A DNA stretch of 64,000 bases from an uncultured Eubacteriales bacterium (GCA_902774025.1 CACYGY010000009.1:1-64000), one strand, 5' to 3'. Shown: positions 25,027 through 32,412, counted from the first letter of the stretch. Translations and numbers: made by a program. The notes: generated by a model not told the origin, from the letters alone.

Positions 25027-26148
25027 ATGCCCAACTATAACCCTTTGGGACCGGTAGGCCTCGCGAAGCTCTGGGAGCTGATCAAGGGGCGGGACGATAA
25101 CATCAAGCTGTGGTTCGCCGAATCCAGCACCGCGGGGAGCACCGCCTCCAAGACGGCAACCCTGGCGAATTACACGCTTGTCAGCGACCGCATTGTCTGC
25201 GTCAAATTTGCCAATGACAACACGGCGGCCAGCCCGACCCTGAACATCAACAGCACGGGCGACATCCCGCTCTATTATCTCGGATCGGCTGTGGCTGCTG
25301 ACGTCATCAAGGCGAATGTGATGTACGTCATGCGCTATAACGGCACACAGTACGATCTGATCGGCATTGCTCCGCCCTCCGTCATGGACGGTGCTACTTC
25401 CCAGGCGGCCGGTGCGGCTGGACTCGTTCCTGCTCCTGCTGCGGGAGACGATGTAAAATACCTCAAGGGCGATGCCACCTGGGGTACGCCCACGGACACG
25501 CAGAACACCGCCGGTGCCACGGACACCTCCAACCAGATCTACCTGATCGGTGCCGCCTCCCAGGGACAGGCTGAGCAGACCTATTCCCAGGACACGGCCT
25601 ATATCGGATCTGACGGGGAAGTGTACTCCGGAAGCAAGAAGGTGGCTCACCAGGAGGATCTGGACAAGACGAACGGTGCCATGGCGATCGTGGCCACCGG
25701 GAACACCGCACCCAAGGCAATCTCCGCCGGGCAGTTCGTCCTCTGGGGCGGAAACCTGTACACCGCCAACTCTGCGATTGCCTCCGGAGCCACCCTTTCC
25801 ACCAGCAATCTGACCGCTGTTCCCAACGGCGGTTTGAACAAACTGAACGATGGCCTTACTTCGTTAAACAGTAATTTATCGACACTTTCCGGTATAGTTG
25901 GCGGTAAAGTTGACATGATAGACTTAGGGAATCCTGCCACCATCGCGGAAATTTGGGACGCAATAAACGTATATGACCGTCCTGTTATATGCAAATGGAA
26001 TAAATCAGGGAAATTTTGGGGGCTGTTTTATAAATACACTGGTGGGCAGTTTGGTATGGGTATTTATCAGGTGTACTACAGCACAAACTTGACAATCGTT
26101 TCCGTTTCGGGTGGTACAATAACGCAGAAAAATATTGTAGGAACTTGA
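25027..26148 (+). CDS. Phase-variable tail fibre protein (currently expressed version)
   Basis: The 373-residue protein starts MPNYNPLGPVGLAKLWELIK behind AAGGAGGAGAGTAT. Residues 1-277 are constant: an N-terminal attachment domain, the AAGAAGLVPAPAAGD linker also found in paralogue 2, and a domain with GQFVLWGGNLYTANSAIASG. From residue 278 (TSLNSNL) the DNA crosses an inverted repeat and becomes AT-rich. The last ~96 residues, rich in Tyr, Trp and Ile, form one of two alternative C-terminal domains. The other lies on the opposite strand at 26351-26635. The C-terminal domain is the likely receptor-binding tip. Confidence 0.8.
   Translation: MPNYNPLGPVGLAKLWELIKGRDDNIKLWFAESSTAGSTASKTATLANYTLVSDRIVCVKFANDNTAASPTLNINSTGDIPLYYLGSAVAADVIKANVMYVMRYNGTQYDLIGIAPPSVMDGATSQAAGAAGLVPAPAAGDDVKYLKGDATWGTPTDTQNTAGATDTSNQIYLIGAASQGQAEQTYSQDTAYIGSDGEVYSGSKKVAHQEDLDKTNGAMAIVATGNTAPKAISAGQFVLWGGNLYTANSAIASGATLSTSNLTAVPNGGLNKLNDGLTSLNSNLSTLSGIVGGKVDMIDLGNPATIAEIWDAINVYDRPVICKWNKSGKFWGLFYKYTGGQFGMGIYQVYYSTNLTIVSVSGGTITQKNIVGT
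25857..25878 (+). repeat. Left inverted repeat of the fibre switch
   Basis: The 22-base sequence contains TTCGTTAAACAGTAATTTA and codes for the TSLNSNL element of the fibre gene. It matches the reverse complement of 26609-26630 at 21 of 22 positions, the single difference being T versus C at 25864. Confidence 0.92.
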
Positions 26149-26159
26149 TTGCGCGTAAT

Positions 26160-26315
26160 TTAACGAGACGATTCATATTTAATGTACAAGTCATTTAGTT
26201 GTGCGAGGAAGATTCCAATCATCGAAAGCATTGTGCTCGTTTCCTCGTCATTTGTTGTTTTACGATATTCGCCTATCCATTTTATCATTTCATCAATGCT
26301 TATCTGACGATTCAT
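26160..26315 (-). CDS. 51-residue ORF inside the invertible cassette
   Basis: On the minus strand an ATG at 26315 opens a 51-codon frame (MNRQISIDEMIKWIGEYRKT to IKYESSR). AAGGTGG lies about ten bases upstream of it. It follows the stop of the alternative fibre C-terminus by 35 bases and has the same orientation, so it would be transcribed only when the cassette is inverted. The sequence is helical and charged. No family is recognised; a small fibre assembly factor is one possibility. Confidence 0.6.
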   Translation of the reverse strand: MNRQISIDEMIKWIGEYRKTTNDEETSTMLSMIGIFLAQLNDLYIKYESSR

Positions 26316-26350
26316 AATTCTTCAACCACCTTTTTGGCTATGTTGTGCCT

Positions 26351-26635
26351 TTAGCCCTTGTAAAATCCTCTTACTTTACAGCGTCCGTTTTCTGAATCGC
26401 TATCAAGCAACACAAGTAATATAGTTTGCCCATCAATCATAGGGATGGCGAATGTTGTACCCCAGTAGACATTTACGACATCAATTATGTCAGTGCGTCC
26501 AAAAACTGTCTGGAATGGTATTTGTGCATATTTCCATCCGCCTCTGGTAGTCCAAGTCAGCGTGTTGTAATAAATGAAATCAGAGTCGACATATTTATAG
26601 TAGTTTGTTAAATTACTGTTTAGCGAAGTAGTCAC
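26351..26635 (-). CDS. Silent alternative C-terminal domain of the tail fibre
   Basis: This minus-strand frame reads TSLNSNLTNYYKYVDSDFIY and continues 92 residues from that threonine to the stop. The first seven residues are identical to the fibre at its inverted repeat, and the reading phase is the same. No ribosome binding site precedes the GTG at 26635, as expected for a silent cassette that depends on fusion. The sequence (WTTRGGWKYAQIPFQTVFG, then AIPMIDGQTILLVLL) is beta-rich and unrelated to the expressed C-terminus. It is the likely second receptor-binding tip. Confidence 0.85.
   Translation of the reverse strand: MTTSLNSNLTNYYKYVDSDFIYYNTLTWTTRGGWKYAQIPFQTVFGRTDIIDVVNVYWGTTFAIPMIDGQTILLVLLDSDSENGRCKVRGFYKG
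26609..26630 (-). repeat. Right inverted repeat of the fibre switch
   Basis: This is the partner of 25857-25878; its reverse complement contains TTCGCTAAACAGTAATTTA. Sequences on either side diverge at once, which places the crossover within these 22 bases. Confidence 0.92.
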
Positions 26636-26667
26636 CCATGTATAACGCTATGTATTCATAAGTAAAT

Positions 26668-26691
26668 GCCAGGGACATTATTGTCCCCGGC
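26668..26691. terminator. Bidirectional hairpin terminator between recombinase and fibre switch
   Basis: GCCAGGGACA pairs with TGTCCCCGGC (one wobble) around TTAT. AAAATCTTTT follows on the plus strand and ATTT on the minus strand. It would end recombinase transcription before the switch and fibre transcription before the recombinase. Confidence 0.65.
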
Positions 26692-26699
26692 AAAATCTT

Positions 26700-27716
26700 T
26701 TATGCGGTATACATGGTGTGGCTGCGTTGAACGTCTGAATCATCCGTCTCTGCATAGATCAGGGTCGTGGCGATGTGCTCATGGCCCAGGAACTTCTGTA
26801 CCTGATTCACAGGCATCCCGTTGTGCAGGGCGACCGTCGCTACCGTGTGGCGGAAGACGTGAGGCGTGACCTTTACGGTGTATTGGTGCCCTGATTTCCG
26901 GACGATCCTGTTCACGGAGTCCTGGAGCGCCTTTGGCGACAGGGGCTTATCCATCAGCTTCTTTGACACCCTTTCCCGGGTGAAAATGTACGGGGAATCA
27001 TCGGTCCGGCTGTTGATATACGCCTTGAGAGATACCTCGCAAACCGGATTGATGTAGGTGGTCCTCGTCTTGTTTCCCTTCCCGTGACGGATGATCAGCG
27101 TCTTCTTCTCCCAGTTGATGTCCGACAGCTTCGCATTACAGGCCTCTGACACACGCGCCCCGGTCGAGTAGAGGAAGTCCACCAGGGCCTTGTCACGGAC
27201 ACATGTGCAGCTGCTCCGGAGGACCTCCAGCTCAACTCTCTGCATGGCATGCACAGGAGAGGGCTCCGCCTTGATGGCCGCCACCCTCTTGATCGGATTG
27301 GCTCCGATGATGCCTTCCTGTGAGCACCACTCGCAGAAGCTGCTGAGGACCCGGCGGGTGTTGCCGATCGTCACGGTTTTATGATGCTTTTCAGCCTTGC
27401 AGTAAGCGAGGTACTCACGGACATCCTGCGGGCTGATTGCGGTGACGGGCTTGCTCACATGGCTCAGAAACCCTCTGAGGACGCACCGATACATATCCAG
27501 TGTGTTCGGTGACTTTTCCTCAACGCCCTTGGCGGCCAGGAAGTCTTCCATGATCTTCATGGCCTCCTCCGCCTTCTGCCCGGATTCTCCATCCTTCAGA
27601 TCGATGTCGTACTCCCGCGCAACCAGATCAACGGCGTCCATGATCCGCTTCGTGTCCTCTGGCATGATGGACCGGATGACCCCTGTCAGCTGGGCCTTGA
27701 AGCTGTCATAACTCAT
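26700..27716 (-). CDS. Tyrosine recombinase, probable DNA invertase of the fibre switch
   Basis: The 338-residue product starts MSYDSFKAQLTGVIRSIMPE behind AGGAGGAGCAT; longer upstream in-frame codons lack a ribosome binding site. The N-terminal SAM-like core-binding domain spans about 45-145. The catalytic set is complete: Arg188 in TGARVSEA, Lys213 in HGKGN, His286 and Arg289 in PHVFRH, His312 in LGHEH and Tyr321 in LIYAE. It resembles XerC/D and shufflon-type enzymes more than long phage integrases with an arm-binding domain. Its place inside the late region, convergent with the fibre gene, argues for inversion of 25857-26630. A role as prophage integrase cannot be excluded. Confidence 0.85.
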   Translation of the reverse strand: MSYDSFKAQLTGVIRSIMPEDTKRIMDAVDLVAREYDIDLKDGESGQKAEEAMKIMEDFLAAKGVEEKSPNTLDMYRCVLRGFLSHVSKPVTAISPQDVREYLAYCKAEKHHKTVTIGNTRRVLSSFCEWCSQEGIIGANPIKRVAAIKAEPSPVHAMQRVELEVLRSSCTCVRDKALVDFLYSTGARVSEACNAKLSDINWEKKTLIIRHGKGNKTRTTYINPVCEVSLKAYINSRTDDSPYIFTRERVSKKLMDKPLSPKALQDSVNRIVRKSGHQYTVKVTPHVFRHTVATVALHNGMPVNQVQKFLGHEHIATTLIYAETDDSDVQRSHTMYTA

Positions 27717-27819
27717 ATGCTCCTCCTGAATCTTCGAGGGACGCCGGTTTAAATCTCCCGGGTCCGCCCGGTTGATATAGATAGTCAAACCACATAAACG
27801 ATGAAAGAGAGGGATTCCT

Positions 27820-28077
27820 ATGTTCCTGATGGTCGTTCGCGTATACGAAAAAGACGGGTGGAAGAACTCCATCCAGTATTTCCATCTGGCTGGTTACCAG
27901 AGTGCCGATGATATGGTGAGGGAAGCCAAGGCGAGATTCCATAACATCCTCGCAGCGGACCTGGCTGATCAGGCTGTCACCTACAACATGGCCTACATCA
28001 TGGACAACGCCGGAAATATCATCCAGGCGCCTGAAATCTTCGACAGACGTCCTCAGCCAGAACCCGAGGGAGAGTGA
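27820..28077 (+). CDS. Small phage protein, unknown function
   Basis: The 85-residue product starts MFLMVVRVYEKDGWKNSIQY behind GAGAGGGATTCCT. It looks like a small alpha/beta protein with a Pro/Glu-rich end. It precedes the endolysin by five bases and is divergent from the recombinase. No function is recognised. It is probably the first gene of the lysis block. Confidence 0.5.
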   Translation: MFLMVVRVYEKDGWKNSIQYFHLAGYQSADDMVREAKARFHNILAADLADQAVTYNMAYIMDNAGNIIQAPEIFDRRPQPEPEGE

Positions 28078-28082
28078 ACTGA

Positions 28083-28922
28083 ATGCCCAACGGCAGAGAG
28101 TATGCCCGGGCATCGTATGACTACCTGAAGGCTCATCCAGGGATTCCATACGTGACGAACGGAGTCCCGCCCAAAGGGGCAGATTGCCAGTCATGGGTGG
28201 AATTCTGCTTGTCGCTCCTGGGCATCAAGAGAAACTGGCGCGGATCCAACGACATGTGGCGGCATGCCCTGTCATGGAAGGGAACGCCGGAAGAGTGCAG
28301 GGCAAAGTTCGGAAAAGTCCCGGACGGAGCCCTTGTTTTTATCCTTAAGTTTGACGGCGGGGAAAAACAGCGCGGGTACGATGACAACGAAGGCAACGCC
28401 TCCCATGTGGGTGTCGTGACCAACATCGGGGATGGCGCCACACACGCCTCCTCGTCCCGTAACTGCGTCTGTGAATCCAAGTTCGCCGGAAAGACCATAC
28501 CCAACGGCGGATGGAACCGGGTGGGACTCCTGAAGGACCTGAGCTATGACGGATCCGGCGGAGATGACCCGGGACCAGACGAGAAAGGCGATGATTTCGT
28601 GAAAGCTTTCGTCAACACGGATGCGACGGGCGGAGGCACATTGAATCTGCGTGACCGCCCGCACGAAACCGGTAACCGAATCACGAAGATTCCCAACGGC
28701 TCCGAAGTCGATGCTGCGGAGTACAACACATCATGGGCGGAAGTCAGATGGAACGGATACAGCGGATACGCCATGAAGAAGTTCATCTCTTCCGTCCCAG
28801 GCGGAGGCTCATACGACCCCGCACCCGGAGGCGACACGCCCGATCCCGGCTCGCTGGATGACATTAAACGCGCGGTGAAGGATCTGGTGGAGGCCTGCAG
28901 GAATGCGGGGTGGGATGTATGA
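28083..28922 (+). CDS. Endolysin: NlpC/P60-like amidase/peptidase with SH3 domain
   Basis: This enzyme should cut peptidoglycan at the end of infection. Residues ~1-165 form an NlpC/P60/CHAP-like papain fold with Cys35 in GADCQSW, His108 in NASHVGVV and a third polar residue near His121. Residues ~185-240 form a bacterial SH3 domain (GGTLNLRDRPHETGNRITKI, then YSGYAMKKFI) that would bind the wall. The C-terminal 40 residues are a Pro/Gly linker and a helix. No signal peptide is seen, so export depends on the holin genes that follow. Confidence 0.85.
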   Translation: MPNGREYARASYDYLKAHPGIPYVTNGVPPKGADCQSWVEFCLSLLGIKRNWRGSNDMWRHALSWKGTPEECRAKFGKVPDGALVFILKFDGGEKQRGYDDNEGNASHVGVVTNIGDGATHASSSRNCVCESKFAGKTIPNGGWNRVGLLKDLSYDGSGGDDPGPDEKGDDFVKAFVNTDATGGGTLNLRDRPHETGNRITKIPNGSEVDAAEYNTSWAEVRWNGYSGYAMKKFISSVPGGGSYDPAPGGDTPDPGSLDDIKRAVKDLVEACRNAGWDV

Positions 28923-29503
28923 TCGAACCTTCGCACGTAGAGTTCATGAACTCCGCCTGGGGGATTTTCACCCAGGTGATGGCCGTCATCGCAGCACTGT
29001 ATGCCGCATTCAAGACGTACGATGCCATCAAGCAGGGGATCCGCAAACGGGCATTAAAAGCCCAGGCGATGGAAAACCTCCGCGCAGACATCGAAAACGA
29101 ATTGTCTGACATCAGCAAAAAGCAGACGGATCGTGATGACGCCCAGTCGAAGAAGATCGACCAGATCATCGTCAGCGTAAAGCAGTTCCGGGAAGACCAT
29201 GACCGGCACATGAGGACGCTCACTGAGGAGCTGCAGGAGATCGGCGCTCAGACGGCCACCCTGCAGAACGAGAAGATGCAGTGGGCGTATTCGTATTACG
29301 GCAAAATGCACAAGCCCATTCCCATGGTCACCCGGAACGCCCTTGAGCAGATGTATGAGCAGTACACAAGGAACAATAAACGTAACCATATACCAAACGA
29401 CTTCCTGGACGTCATCCACAGCGCACCCATCCTGGACGTCATAGAGAAAGACGGTGGAGCCCATGAGCACGACCACGGAGATGGAGAAAGCAAAGGACCT
29501 TAA
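28919..29503 (+). CDS. Membrane-anchored coiled-coil lysis-region protein
   Basis: The 194-residue product starts at an ATG that overlaps the endolysin stop (ATGA). It has one N-terminal hydrophobic helix (AWGIFTQVMAVIAALYAAFK) followed by a long coiled coil (about 35-115) and a His-rich tail. The layout resembles spanin-like or accessory holin proteins of Firmicute phages, but no family is certain. It overlaps the next gene by about 40 bases. Confidence 0.55.
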   Translation: MIEPSHVEFMNSAWGIFTQVMAVIAALYAAFKTYDAIKQGIRKRALKAQAMENLRADIENELSDISKKQTDRDDAQSKKIDQIIVSVKQFREDHDRHMRTLTEELQEIGAQTATLQNEKMQWAYSYYGKMHKPIPMVTRNALEQMYEQYTRNNKRNHIPNDFLDVIHSAPILDVIEKDGGAHEHDHGDGESKGP

Positions 29504-29777
29504 GAAGATACGGTACGTGCAGTTTTCCAAGCGCATGGTGGTTTTCACCTGCATTTCCGCGATGGCCATCAGCGTCTTCGCCTGTATCCTCTGCTATCTG
29601 GCGGAGAATGTGGGCGCGGTGCAGGGCATCGTCCAGACCTACATTGGCTTTGCCACCATCTGCTTTGCGGCCTACTCCGGCAATTCCATGGTGGAAAAAT
29701 GGCTGCTGCGCAAGTATGGCGGAGGCCAGATCCACACTGTGGATGAAACCTCTGAAGAACCCTCCCAGAACGGATAG
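29463..29777 (+). CDS. Holin-like membrane protein with two transmembrane helices
   Basis: The 104-residue product (MSTTTEMEKAKDLKKIRYVQ) has two hydrophobic helices, MVVFTCISAMAISVFACILC and IVQTYIGFATICFAAYSGNS, with charged ends. That is the topology of class II holins. It lies between the endolysin and a second holin-type gene and starts inside the upstream gene. Confidence 0.6.
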   Translation: MSTTTEMEKAKDLKKIRYVQFSKRMVVFTCISAMAISVFACILCYLAENVGAVQGIVQTYIGFATICFAAYSGNSMVEKWLLRKYGGGQIHTVDETSEEPSQNG

Positions 29778-29792
29778 AAAGGATGAAACCGG

Positions 29793-30176
29793 ATGAATTC
29801 GGACCTTGCTAAGATTCTTGGTATCGTCGGTGCCGTGGTTGTTGCCGCGGGCCTGATCTACCTGTACCACAAAGGAAACATTACAAAGAACACCCTGGAG
29901 CATCTCAGAGGTGTGGTGGAGAGCCTTCCGGCTCCGGCTCCCGGATCTGTGTCTGAAGCACTGATGCGCTATGCAAAAATGGCCGTGCTGGCCGTTGAAC
30001 AGCTTGCGAAAACGGGAGTCATTGATGACACTCCGGAAAACAAGAAGGCGAAATCCCTGGAGTATGTGCAGACGTTTGCGGCTTCCGACGGGATCACTCT
30101 GAGTCTGAAGGACGTGCAGAGCGCCGACCTCATGGTGGAAGCCAATGTAGCGGAGCTGCCGAAAAGCCACGAGTAA
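29793..30176 (+). CDS. Phage holin (LLH-type)
   Basis: The 127-residue product has one N-terminal transmembrane helix (ILGIVGAVVVAAGLIYLYHK) followed by a helical cytoplasmic domain. Its pattern (ALMRYAKMAVLAVEQL, then NKKAKSLEYVQTF) fits the LL-H holin superfamily. It should form the membrane lesion that releases or activates the endolysin. It is the last gene of the lysis block. Confidence 0.7.
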   Translation: MNSDLAKILGIVGAVVVAAGLIYLYHKGNITKNTLEHLRGVVESLPAPAPGSVSEALMRYAKMAVLAVEQLAKTGVIDDTPENKKAKSLEYVQTFAASDGITLSLKDVQSADLMVEANVAELPKSHE

Positions 30177-30199
30177 TGGCAAAAGCCTCCGGAGTGGCG

Positions 30200-30205
30200 T
30201 ATAAT
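30200..30205 (+). promoter_or_regulatory. Possible -10 element of a cargo gene promoter
   Basis: A perfect TATAAT lies 21 bases before the ATG at 30226. The -35 position 17 bases upstream (TGGCAA) is poor. It could give the following gene its own expression in the lysogen. Confidence 0.35.
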
Positions 30206-30225
30206 GCCCCCGAGGAGGTGTCGCC

Positions 30226-30540
30226 ATGAAGGAAGAGGAAATCCGCCAGCGCGTAGCCGAGGCGGCCGCACGCATACACAGTAAACCGGCGTGTCCGGAC
30301 AATATCCCGGAAGACTTGAAGCCATACGGAGTCTATGTCTCAGATGGAGGTTACTGTGTCATGTCTATCATACCTGCTTTTGTTGACAGAGTACCGATTG
30401 AGGACTACCTGATCCCTGTGCCTGTCCGGTATCTCATGTACAAGGGTTACAGCTTTGCACATGATTATCCGGTCGTTGAGGCGGAATACGACGGGGAAAC
30501 GGGTCTGGTCATACCCGATGGATTCGAGGATTTCCGATAG
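30226..30540 (+). CDS. Small cargo (moron-like) protein, unknown function
   Basis: The 104-residue product starts behind GAGGAGGTGTCGCC. It has an N-terminal helix (EEEIRQRVAEAAARIHSK) and a beta-rich C-terminal half (YGVYVSDGGYCVMSIIPAFV, then PVPVRYLMYKGYSF). It lies after the lysis genes with its own TATAAT and a strong terminator, a layout typical of prophage cargo genes. No family is recognised. Confidence 0.5.
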   Translation: MKEEEIRQRVAEAAARIHSKPACPDNIPEDLKPYGVYVSDGGYCVMSIIPAFVDRVPIEDYLIPVPVRYLMYKGYSFAHDYPVVEAEYDGETGLVIPDGFEDFR

Positions 30541-30548
30541 TCATAAAT

Positions 30549-30585
30549 GCCGCAGCGGATCACTTCCGCTGCGGCGCTTTTTTTA
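30549..30585. terminator. Strong terminator between convergent transcription units
   Basis: GCCGCAGCGGA pairs perfectly with TCCGCTGCGGC and is followed by GCTTTTTTTA on the plus strand. It ends the plus-strand late region and overlaps the last codons of the minus-strand operon. Confidence 0.88.
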
Positions 30586-31008
30586 TTTGAAGGAGAACCC
30601 GGGTCCGGTGTATGTGGTGAATTGTGCGTCATCCACATCAATATCGATATACATTCCGTCACTCAACGTGCATGTGTAACTTTCTCCCAGTTTGATCGTA
30701 TTAAAATTGAATGGATATTCGAATTTATTCAGAGAATCCAGGTTGTACCCGTAGGTGATTATTGTTGCGTAATTTCCTGCGCATGAGACTTCCCACTTGC
30801 CTGCGGGGATCTCTTTTCCTACCTGATAAAGCCCCTTCGGGACGGTGACCGTCTGCCACTGATCCCTTCCCATCATCTCTACGGTGAGCTTCTCACTGAG
30901 CGTGACCAGCTCATCCCATGTCAGATCCGACAGGCTGATCTCTGCCGCCTGGGCGATTCCTGCCATCATCATGATGGATACCAGCAGTACAGCAATGATT
31001 CTTTTCAT
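30583..31008 (-). CDS. Secreted protein of the minus-strand prophage operon
   Basis: The 141-residue product has a clear signal peptide (MKRIIAVLLVSIMMMAGIAQ, with cleavage likely at AQAA). A beta-rich domain follows, with VPKGLYQVGKEIPAGKWEVS and KLGESYTCTLSDGMYIDIDV, a pattern seen in small extracellular proteins of Firmicutes. The ATG overlaps the upstream stop (ATGA). As the last gene of the operon it may alter the host surface or act outside the cell; this is inferred. Confidence 0.6.
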   Translation of the reverse strand: MKRIIAVLLVSIMMMAGIAQAAEISLSDLTWDELVTLSEKLTVEMMGRDQWQTVTVPKGLYQVGKEIPAGKWEVSCAGNYATIITYGYNLDSLNKFEYPFNFNTIKLGESYTCTLSDGMYIDIDVDDAQFTTYTGPGFSFK

Positions 31009-31229
31009 GATTGTTCCTCCTCTTCTGCGACTTCGTCTGTGATGCCCTTCTTGATGTATTTCCCTGACTTTATTCGGTGGTCTACGGGCTCTTCGTCCTC
31101 ATCTATGACATAGATACCACCGATCTTGCGGACAGTCTTAAAACCCCCTTCCCGGGCCTTCTGGCGCGTGCTGCGCTGATTCAGGCCCCTCCGCCTCGCA
31201 TACTCAGCAATGCCGATCAGCTCACCCAT
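31005..31229 (-). CDS. Small helix-turn-helix (excisionase/MerR-like) protein
   Basis: The 74-residue product starts MGELIGIAEYARRRGLNQRS behind GGGGGTGACTCCG. The sequence IAEYARRRG, ARQKAREGGFKTVRKIG-like spacing, then YVIDEDEEP and HRIKSGKYIKK fit the small winged-helix proteins often found in Clostridial phages. These bind DNA or assist recombination. An upstream in-frame ATG at 31280 would add 17 residues but lies inside the preceding gene. Confidence 0.65.
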   Translation of the reverse strand: MGELIGIAEYARRRGLNQRSTRQKAREGGFKTVRKIGGIYVIDEDEEPVDHRIKSGKYIKKGITDEVAEEEEQS

Positions 31230-31749
31230 CGGAGTCACCCCCGACGAGGCATCTGACCTTTGCTCTGGTGTAAAGCTCACCGGTATCCATGGAGTAGATG
31301 TATCTGAGAGCGTCTTCGTAGAGGATCAGCTTTCCATTGATCCTCTGCAGGATGTCATGGATGGCCATGGACAGCTCATGCCCCAGGCCTACCATGCGCA
31401 GCTTCTTCACCTCACCGGTTGCCCCGTCCGCCAGGATCACGAGCATGGCATAGCCCTGCGCGTCGTTTTCCAGTGGAGGGAGAGACACCATCTTGTCCGG
31501 CAGCAGCATGGTGGAAAAGGTGCAGTCCATGCGGGGAAGATTCCCGCATTTCACTGTCCATACCATGATCCACTGTATCTCCTCGACGGAGATCTCCATC
31601 AGGACCCCGGCGCTGAAGCTGGCCTTTTCTTCATCTGAGGGATCCTCCATCCGGCAGGTGAGTGTAATCCCCCCGCTGTCGATGCTCAGGAACAGTCCGT
31701 CCGGCCCCCGCAGAGCCGGAACGACTTCCCCTACCTTGTACATTGTCAT
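31222..31749 (-). CDS. Unknown protein of the prophage operon
   Basis: The 175-residue product starts MTMYKVGEVVPALRGPDGLF behind AAGGAGGATCAGCG. It is an alpha/beta protein with no membrane segment and no recognised motif. LENDAQGYAMLVILADGATG and MAIHDILQRINGKLI are its most ordered parts. It lies 12 bases after the methyltransferase and overlaps the helix-turn-helix gene. The function is unknown. Confidence 0.5.
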   Translation of the reverse strand: MTMYKVGEVVPALRGPDGLFLSIDSGGITLTCRMEDPSDEEKASFSAGVLMEISVEEIQWIMVWTVKCGNLPRMDCTFSTMLLPDKMVSLPPLENDAQGYAMLVILADGATGEVKKLRMVGLGHELSMAIHDILQRINGKLILYEDALRYIYSMDTGELYTRAKVRCLVGGDSDG

Positions 31750-31761
31750 CGCTGATCCTCC

Positions 31762-32412
31762 TTACGTTTCTACTCTGTATGAGGCGCCCAATCCAGAAAG
31801 GCGCTTCAGACACACACTCAGGCGCTTGTGGTTCAGCTCGGTCCCCACAAACTTTTTCCCCGCGGAGTATGCTGCGCATGGCACCAGCCCGCGTCCTGTG
31901 CAGAGATCACCGGCAATCTCGTACTCCTCCTCCTTGCATACGGCAGAGATGATGTCTTCCTCGTCCATTCCGTCATACTTCCTGCCGCGATAGGCCTTCC
32001 GGGCTCCCCGGACGATATAGCAGAGCTTCTGAGGATCATGATAGTAGGTGGAATTGAAGAACGTGACGTACTTGAACAGCTTCTTCATCTGGAAGAGCCA
32101 GACGTCCAGATTCTCCTTCCCGATCTCCAGATAGCACACCCGGGGATCAATCTCCCAGATGCAGTCAAAGAGGCGATCCCCGAAGCGGAGGAAGTCGTAT
32201 CCGTAATCCGGAGCAATCTCCGCCTTGGTGTAGAAGGACCGGAGGTTTCCCTGATTCCAGGGGGAATCCGTGAAGATCATGTCTGCCTTTTTCATAAAGG
32301 CCGGAAGAGGATCCATGATGGAACGGGTCATCAGCATGGACCCGTCATCGAAGACGGCGATCCCGTTTTCGATGGGATAATCCTTATAGGCGTCCTCGTA
32401 ATTATATTCCAT
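31762..32412 (-). CDS. DNA methyltransferase (N6-adenine or N4-cytosine type)
   Basis: The 216-residue product carries a catalytic motif IV, TDSPWNQ, at about residues 48-54. A SAM-binding motif I-like DLCTGRGLVPCAAYSAGKKF comes after it, at about 169-188. This order (catalytic before SAM motif) is that of the beta-type amino-methyltransferases. No target recognition domain of usual size is present, so the enzyme is minimal and may use a partner. No restriction endonuclease was recognised nearby. It overlaps the ParB-like gene by 11 bases. Methylation to protect phage DNA or to regulate genes is inferred. Confidence 0.8.
   Translation of the reverse strand: MEYNYEDAYKDYPIENGIAVFDDGSMLMTRSIMDPLPAFMKKADMIFTDSPWNQGNLRSFYTKAEIAPDYGYDFLRFGDRLFDCIWEIDPRVCYLEIGKENLDVWLFQMKKLFKYVTFFNSTYYHDPQKLCYIVRGARKAYRGRKYDGMDEEDIISAVCKEEEYEIAGDLCTGRGLVPCAAYSAGKKFVGTELNHKRLSVCLKRLSGLGASYRVET

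Larger units (their letters stand above)
25857..26630. mobile_element. Invertible tail-fibre C-terminal cassette
   Basis: A 774-base segment is bounded by the inverted repeats. It holds the expressed fibre C-terminus on the plus strand. On the minus strand it holds an alternative C-terminus and a small ORF. Two 60-base lines counted inside it are 35-37% G+C, against 52% in the line just before it. The two C-terminal frames enter the repeat in the same phase, so inversion would give an uninterrupted fibre of 369 residues in place of 373. A tyrosine recombinase gene lies 70 bases to the right. Inversion itself is inferred and not observed here. Confidence 0.88.

Noticed and set aside
27735-27780. 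GGTTTAAATCTCC-like stretch resembling a tRNA T-loop near the recombinase start
   Set aside because: The flanking bases do not form a T stem or acceptor stem, so no tRNA is supported.
25027-27872. Diversity-generating retroelement acting on the fibre
   Set aside because: No reverse transcriptase, template repeat or adenine-biased variable repeat is seen. The inverted repeat and recombinase explain the variation.
31762-32412. Complete restriction-modification system
   Set aside because: Only the methyltransferase is present; no endonuclease or specificity gene was recognised in the operon.
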